A stretch of 11,160 bases of DNA from JBIOHJ01 sp044448905 (GTDB lineage Bacteria > Bacteroidota > Bacteroidia > AKYH767-A > OLB10). Every line of letters starts with the position of its first letter. The stretch's first letter is position 1. The DNA is taken from contig JBIOHJ010000108.1 of assembly GCA_044448905.1 (NCBI GenBank), positions 1-11,160 of the forward strand, written 5' to 3'. Both the position numbers and the translations under genes were made by a program. The notes below the pieces were generated by a model. The model ran no database searches, was not told the origin of the DNA, and saw only the letters and a list, made by a program, of their open reading frames with translations. Positions 8,101 through 11,160 of the stretch are shown piece by piece.

Positions 8101-9252
8101 CCGATTTCAGGAGCAACTTCTTATTCTTATGCAGTAACAACTGACGGAATGTACAAAGCATTTATGACAACCCCGCAGGGTTGTTCGGGGTTTTCCGATT
8201 CAGCTTATATCTATTTTGTTCCGAAACCAACGGTAAGCATAATTCCTTCAACTACTGTTAATGCTTGTGCAGGAGATTCTGTTCTGTTGCAGGCAATTGG
8301 TGATTCAACATTATCATATCAGTGGTATAAAAGCAGTTCGCAGATTAATGGAGCAACATCCATGAACTATTCTGCTTTTACAACAGGATATTATTTGGTA
8401 AAAGTCACTGACCCGGTTACTTATTGTTCTTCAAGTTCGGGTTCTGTTTATATAAATTTTCACACCCCTCCAGAGGTAACTATTTCACCTTCTACAAATG
8501 TTTCATTCTGTATTGGAGATTCAGCAATACTGTCAATTCCGCTGACAGGAAATGTTACTTATCAATGGACGAAAGACAGTATTGTTATTCCGAATTCAAA
8601 TTCAAATCAACTTACCGTTACATTGCCCGGAGCTTACCAAGCGGTTGCATCCGATGTTTATGGTTGCAGCGCAGTTTCGTCTGAGGTTGCTGTTTCAACA
8701 TTTCCTTTACCTACAGCCTTCATTCAGGCAAACGGACCCACCACTTTTTGTGCGGGTGATTCTGTGTTGCTGACAGCACAGTCTGTTTCTGGTGCAACAT
8801 ACCAATGGTACAGAACCGGTTTAATTATTTCTTCAGCAATTCAAAATTCTTATTATGCCAAGCTGACAGGTAATTATACTGTTTTAATAACCGACACAAA
8901 TGGCTGCTACAACATTTCAAATATTATTAATGTTAATGTTCCTTGCACACCGGTTTCTCATAATAGCGGTTTGAAATCTGAAATTCCGCTTGATGAAAAT
9001 AATTTTTATTATTCCTATTTTCCAAACCCGGTAAAAGATATTTTATATCTGAATATTTTATCCGGAAAAGACGGAAATGCAAAAATTGAAATTGCAGATT
9101 GTTTGGGCAATACAGTTTTTTTGTCGGAAGTAAAAATATTGACAGGTATAAATGAAACAGCGTTCCGTATAAAAAATATATCAGCGGGAACTTATTTCAT
9201 AAAATTATTTTTCAGCGATGAAATTTTCTATGCAAAGCTTATTAAGCAGTAA
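5134..9252 (+). CDS. Large T9SS-secreted multidomain protein with Ig-like repeats and C-terminal sorting domain
   Basis: With the ATG at 5134 the product has 1372 residues; alternatives upstream (ATG 5122, TTG 5110) would spoil the signal peptide. Residues 1-21 are a classic signal peptide (MKKAIFTFLFFFLTL, then SFSKG before Gln). Residues about 22-380 contain repeated 'D..GN.Y.S' strands (DSQENIYLSGSYFG, DANGNFYCSN, DTIGNLYISSN), resembling SBBP/NHL-type beta-propeller blades. Residues 384-496 and about 695-786 look like two copies of a Bacteroidota beta-sandwich module (ISDSTGSFANPVKIG, YQVRVKTTNP; GTGTQSPIAAVIP, ARFRVISTSPADTG). Residues 497-600 are Ig-like, as are 787-1269, which form a series of Cys-paired units of about 80 residues. 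Residues 1295-1372 (YFPNPVKDILYLN ... GTYFIKLFF) are a type A T9SS sorting domain, so the protein is exported across both membranes and released or anchored at the surface. No enzyme motif is seen; an adhesin or surface-structure role is inference. Confidence 0.9.
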   Translation: MKKAIFTFLFFFLTLSFSKGQFYFDWSKIISSGIQAAECRLISKDNHESYFIYSYYRNTSPANPGYWSVSKNKIVNNNLQIVAGLFGTGNFNYTYSNLYSLGNVLTDSQENIYLSGSYFGQVYLPNQTFTSNGYHIIKYDSSGNFISFISVFGLLNAIDANGNFYCSNGAIIFRYNSTFTLIDQTNYTGPLLKVFPNGEYVVNNNNVIKRYAYQGSILSQFGIPPVNFNSFKFSENFEYVALRYSLYNSSTSYFTVVDSVGNIFYTQTFINQYGNEQTNYDIDTIGNLYISSNSGISKYNSGMRLWYAVFTFAFDYVVDAGISNLIVIGKNIFYWGNYGWDFNNNYGQHMYSPVAFVPPDICKIKNSNSSYGIESFFGAIVQDTFPASGTNVSLTQIAIGNNAITKFCTTDDFIVKANITNYNYQLYPYRTLFIAEISDSTGSFANPVKIGESYFPTFNCAVPDSISQGGGYQVRVKTTNPALVSNPFPTIYSVVRSPVIDSLSIDNAFMSGYDIVGCDSVSLTVHCSDPNLTYKWVRRDLYGAYYDEFSLNDYDSIYSTSYSKYGVIARITNPVNQCYRNSALKNITVTTNPYVNIYFNELYCNSCYYLDTMNICVDNGPIRIAISPYDADSVEGFVSGDGVYPIGTSGQSFYFYPDSVFPGFHTIKYFFPFSTANCFIPADSITIFVDTCHHNIVTGNVANGSYLCSRDTVLVPFTINNTFDSTNVFKVLYGNVVIGTGTQSPIAAVIPDVNGTVSARFRVISTSPADTGTYNHDGIFYIRNISKPVITSNGVYASCFSLNSILTTSSSFGQGHYQWYFNNLLMLDSVSYNIVPYLADTTGNYKFNFIETQSSCSRSSDEVTVEDSTSVPYLQFIAQPDTNYFCLGDSLLLIAHTQLTNSVQWFKSNVPISGANDTLFYVSARGNYSCMVTSPAGCTLASSVKSIFENPIAQINVYTDSLRRCQGENFNLNAYSGTGYSYAWYKNGNPISGATSYSYAVTTDGMYKAFMTTPQGCSGFSDSAYIYFVPKPTVSIIPSTTVNACAGDSVLLQAIGDSTLSYQWYKSSSQINGATSMNYSAFTTGYYLVKVTDPVTYCSSSSGSVYINFHTPPEVTISPSTNVSFCIGDSAILSIPLTGNVTYQWTKDSIVIPNSNSNQLTVTLPGAYQAVASDVYGCSAVSSEVAVSTFPLPTAFIQANGPTTFCAGDSVLLTAQSVSGATYQWYRTGLIISSAIQNSYYAKLTGNYTVLITDTNGCYNISNIINVNVPCTPVSHNSGLKSEIPLDENNFYYSYFPNPVKDILYLNILSGKDGNAKIEIADCLGNTVFLSEVKILTGINETAFRIKNISAGTYFIKLFFSDEIFYAKLIKQ
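7741..8940 (+). repeat. Five tandem 240-nt (80-residue) Ig-like repeats within the secreted protein
   Basis: Unit starts fall at 7741, 7981, 8221, 8461 and 8701, an exact 240-nt period. Each unit reads roughly 'P....I......FC.GDS..L.A......YQWYK....I.GA....Y.....G.Y.V.VTD..GC...S..V.V'. The first Cys precedes GD/GE and the second follows a Gly near the end, so each unit probably carries an intradomain disulfide. An older, more divergent sixth unit precedes them at about 7492-7740. Repeats are conserved at protein rather than DNA level, so recent duplication is unlikely. Confidence 0.85.
9017..9252 (+). other. Type A T9SS C-terminal sorting domain (protein domain within the large CDS)
   Basis: The final 77 or so residues (about 1295-1372) start with YFPNPVKDILYLNI, the usual 'PNP..D.L.l' opening, continue with KIEIADCLGNTVF and NETAFRIKNISAGTYFIKLF, and end in AKLIKQ. 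Order and length match the Por secretion system C-terminal sorting domain (TIGR04183 from memory). It directs passage through the T9SS translocon and is normally cleaved by the sortase PorU. Confidence 0.88.
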
Positions 9253-9326
9253 AAGAATATTTTTTTTAATCATCATCCTGACATTTTTCCATCACTTTTG
9301 ATAGTTTCCTCCAAGTAACTATTCTT

Positions 9327-9334
9327 TATCTTTG
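9327..9334 (+). promoter_or_regulatory. Bacteroidota -7 promoter box of the heptokinase-type gene
   Basis: TATCTTTG is an exact TAnnTTTG match. An imperfect -33 candidate TTTC lies at 9305-9308 with an 18-nt spacer. Transcription would start near 9341, about 16 nt before the TTG at 9357, which supports that start and excludes initiation further upstream. Confidence 0.55.
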
Positions 9335-9356
9335 CCGATTCCAAATTATTTCATTC

Positions 9357-10361
9357 TTGAAAGATTCCAAATATTTAAAAAACATTTTCAGAAAATTTTC
9401 AGAAAAAAAGGTTCTGATTATTGGCGATGTGATGATTGATTCCTATCTGTGGGGAACCGTGGAGAGAATTTCACCCGAAGCTCCTGTACCGGTAGTTTCG
9501 GTTACTAAAAAAGAAATGCGTCCCGGTGGTGCGGCAAATGTTGCAATCAATATTCAATCCATGGGGGCCAATCCGGTTTTATGCTCAGTAATTGGTAATG
9601 ATGATGACGGAAAAAAATTTATTGCTCTCCTGAAAAAACAAAAACTAAATGCTCAGGGTATAGTTGTCAGTAAAAAAAGATCAACCACGGTTAAGACACG
9701 CGTAATAGGAAATAAGCATCAGTTGATCCGTGTGGATGAAGAAATAAATGATGAACTGGATAATGAGGATGCTGAAAAGCTAAATTCGCTTGTTGCGAAG
9801 CTTATTCAGTCCGAAAAACCTGATGTGATAATATTTGAAGATTATGACAAAGGTGTGTTAAGCCCAAAGGTGATTAAATTTATTTCAGCCCTCGCCCTCA
9901 AAAAAAACATCCCGGTTGCAGTTGATCCAAAAAAGAAAAATTTTATTCATTACAAAAATGTCGCTTTATTTAAACCTAATTTAAAAGAATTACATGATGG
10001 GTTGAAAACAGATATGGATGATTTATCCGTCACTGCATTGAAAAAAAATATTCACCCGTTCAGGGAAAAACAAAAAATAGGAATGCTGATGGTTACTCTT
10101 TCGGAAGCAGGAATTTATTTCAGCAGCAATGGCGAAGATAAAATTATTCCGGCTCATGTGCGGTCGGTTTCCGATGTTTCAGGTGCGGGCGATACTGTTA
10201 TCAGCGTTGCCGCTTTGTGCGTTGCCTGTGGCTTGCCCCCTCATGTTATCGCTGAACTTTCAAATCTTGCCGGTGGACTGGTTTGCGAAGAAGTAGGTGT
10301 CGTACCGATTGATCGTAATCAGTTAATGATGGAAGCATCAAAATTATTTGCTGATAAATAA
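9357..10361 (+). CDS. PfkB/ribokinase-family D-glycero-beta-D-manno-heptose-7-phosphate kinase (HldE N-domain type)
   Basis: A 334-residue cytoplasmic sugar kinase of the RfaE/HldE domain I type. It probably phosphorylates heptose 7-phosphate at C1 in ADP-heptose synthesis for lipopolysaccharide or surface glycans. Read in order: VLIIGDVMIDSYLWG (substrate-binding start), RISPEAPVPVV, PGGAANVAINIQSMGA (GGAAN at 57-61), TTVKTRVIGNKHQLIRVDEE, EDYDKGVLSP, VDPKKKNF, FKPNLKEL, and the ATP-site GAGD at 276-279 whose Asp279 is the catalytic base. RISPEAPVP and the KTR...H.LIRVD.E segment are typical of HldE rather than ribokinase or fructokinase. The second HldE domain, the nucleotidyltransferase, is absent, so it must be a separate gene elsewhere. 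TTG at 9357 is the only sensible start: the first in-frame ATG lies inside the GDVMIDS motif. It stands alone behind a TATCTTTG box. Confidence 0.85.
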   Translation: MKDSKYLKNIFRKFSEKKVLIIGDVMIDSYLWGTVERISPEAPVPVVSVTKKEMRPGGAANVAINIQSMGANPVLCSVIGNDDDGKKFIALLKKQKLNAQGIVVSKKRSTTVKTRVIGNKHQLIRVDEEINDELDNEDAEKLNSLVAKLIQSEKPDVIIFEDYDKGVLSPKVIKFISALALKKNIPVAVDPKKKNFIHYKNVALFKPNLKELHDGLKTDMDDLSVTALKKNIHPFREKQKIGMLMVTLSEAGIYFSSNGEDKIIPAHVRSVSDVSGAGDTVISVAALCVACGLPPHVIAELSNLAGGLVCEEVGVVPIDRNQLMMEASKLFADK

Positions 10362-10470
10362 TGAGCGGAATTTTGTTGGTACTCTTATAAAATATTTTTC
10401 AGCGATTAATTTAAAAACCGGTCTTCGATTACCGTTCAAAATTTTACAGGTTGAAAAATCGAACTCTTTC
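10362..10470. other. Intergenic region between kinase and ubiE
   Basis: These 109 nt hold the candidate promoter described at 10371-10400. I see no terminator hairpin, small gene or conserved structure in the remainder. Confidence 0.5.
10371..10400 (+). promoter_or_regulatory. Candidate promoter for ubiE/menG
   Basis: TTTTG at 10371-10375 and TATTTTTC at 10393-10400 are separated by 17 nt. The second box differs from TAnnTTTG only in the last base. It would start transcription near 10407, leaving a leader of about 64 nt before the ATG at 10471. It suggests independent expression from the kinase gene, though read-through is possible because no terminator is seen between them. Confidence 0.4.
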
Positions 10471-11160
10471 ATGTCTGAAATAACCTCATATCACCTTAGA
10501 ACCGATAGCAAAAAAGTGCAGGTGCGTAATATGTTCGATGGCATTGCGCATCAATATGATTTTTTAAATCACCTGTTTTCGCTCGGCATTGATAAACGGT
10601 GGAGAAAAAAAGCTGTTAAATTCCTGAAGCATGAATATCCAAAAACAATTCTTGATGTGGCAACCGGCACGGCTGACTTTGCCATCGAAGCGCTTACTTT
10701 GAATCCGCAGCAGGTTACCGGAATTGACATTTCAGAAAAAATGCTGGAAAAAGGGAAAATAAAAATCGTTAAAAAGAAATTTGAAAATAAAATAAAATTA
10801 TTTATTGGCGATTGCGAAAATCTAAGCTTTGCCGACCAGTCATTTGATGCAGTTACCGTTGGATTTGGTGTTCGAAATTTTGAAAATCTTGAAAAAGGAT
10901 TGTCGGAAATTTATCGCGTTTTAAAAAAAAACGGAACGCTCATTATTCTTGAATTCTCAACTCCGCAATCATTTCCGATTAAGCAATTGTATCATTTTTA
11001 TTTTTTGAATATTTTACCTTTTTTTGGCCGCATTATATCAGGTCATCAAAACGCGTATCATTATCTGCCTAAATCCGTTAAAGAATTTCCGGCAGGTAAA
11101 AATTTTATTAATAAACTTACCGAAGCCGGATTTGTAAACAATAAATGCAACCCGGTTACG
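10471..11160 (+). CDS. ubiE: Demethylmenaquinone methyltransferase (UbiE/MenG family), 3' end cut by the window
   Basis: An open frame from ATG 10471 runs off the right edge (230 codons; the family usually has about 240-250 residues, so little is missing). It catalyses the SAM-dependent C-methylation that converts demethylmenaquinone to menaquinone, the last step of respiratory quinone synthesis at the membrane face. The opening VRNMFDGIAHQYDFLNHLFS is the UbiE N-terminal signature. The SAM pocket shows DVATGTADFAIEAL from Asp62 and GIDISEKML at 84-92. Further on are GDCENLSFADQSFDAVTVGF, GVRNF and RVLKKNGTLIILEFSTP, and late in the protein YHYLPKSVKEFPAG, all UbiE family motifs. In a Bacteroidota cell menaquinone is the expected quinone, so menG is the more functional name; ubiE is by family. 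Confidence 0.93.
   Translation, partial: MSEITSYHLRTDSKKVQVRNMFDGIAHQYDFLNHLFSLGIDKRWRKKAVKFLKHEYPKTILDVATGTADFAIEALTLNPQQVTGIDISEKMLEKGKIKIVKKKFENKIKLFIGDCENLSFADQSFDAVTVGFGVRNFENLEKGLSEIYRVLKKNGTLIILEFSTPQSFPIKQLYHFYFLNILPFFGRIISGHQNAYHYLPKSVKEFPAGKNFINKLTEAGFVNNKCNPVT

Noticed and set aside
6116..8773. Several plus-strand alternative frames of 66-86 codons inside the secreted-protein gene
   Set aside because: They are out-of-frame readings of a continuous 1372-codon gene with clear domain structure, and their products look like random translations.
7741..8940. Regular 240-nt spacing considered as a CRISPR-like or DNA-level satellite
   Set aside because: The period is in frame with a protein domain, the DNA of the units is divergent, and there are no short identical repeats with unique spacers.
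9233..9268. Possible intrinsic terminator at the end of the secreted-protein gene (GCTT-ATT-AAGC hairpin then a T-run at 9260-9267)
   Set aside because: The stem is only 4 bp, overlaps the last codons, and the T-run is more than 10 nt from it. Too weak to call.

Overview
The window looks like a chromosomal segment of a low-GC member of the Bacteroidota. Three observations point that way. Two genes carry type IX secretion (T9SS)-style C-termini. Several start regions have boxes matching the Bacteroidota promoter consensus TAnnTTTG (TAGCTTTG at 3625, TATCTTTG at 9327). There are no clear Shine-Dalgarno sequences in front of the genes. The genus cannot be named from the sequence alone.

Layout, left to right. 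(1) Positions 3-182: the C-terminal end of a large surface or secreted protein, closed by a strong intrinsic terminator at 231-269. (2) 294-3155: an AddB-like recombination nuclease/inactivated-helicase subunit with a complete PD-(D/E)XK nuclease and an iron-sulfur 'staple'. (3) 3169-3522, minus strand: a small four-helix membrane protein of the phage holin 4_2 (YvlD/DUF360) family, convergent with addB. (4) 3652-4845: a class I PLP aminotransferase, probably aspartate aminotransferase, with a well-formed Bacteroidota promoter. (5) 4847-5013: a decayed, frameshifted tetratricopeptide-repeat (TPR) gene remnant in what otherwise looks like empty intergenic DNA. (6) 5134-9252: a 1372-residue secreted protein with signal peptide, propeller-like N-terminal half, Ig-like modules including five repeats of exactly 240 nt, and a T9SS C-terminal sorting domain. 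(7) 9357-10361: a stand-alone heptose-7-phosphate kinase-type carbohydrate kinase that appears to start at TTG. (8) 10471 to the right edge: ubiE/menG, the menaquinone methyltransferase, cut by the window end.

Most genes appear to be separately transcribed housekeeping genes (DNA repair, amino-acid metabolism, envelope sugar synthesis, respiratory quinone) interspersed with T9SS cargo. I see no operon-like defence island, CRISPR array, tRNA/rRNA, insertion sequence or clear new multi-gene system. The best leads are the TPR relic, the domain architecture and exact repeat period of the large secreted protein, a T9 tract in its signal-peptide codons, the AddB lacking a Walker A motif with no addA beside it, and the non-ATG start of the kinase.
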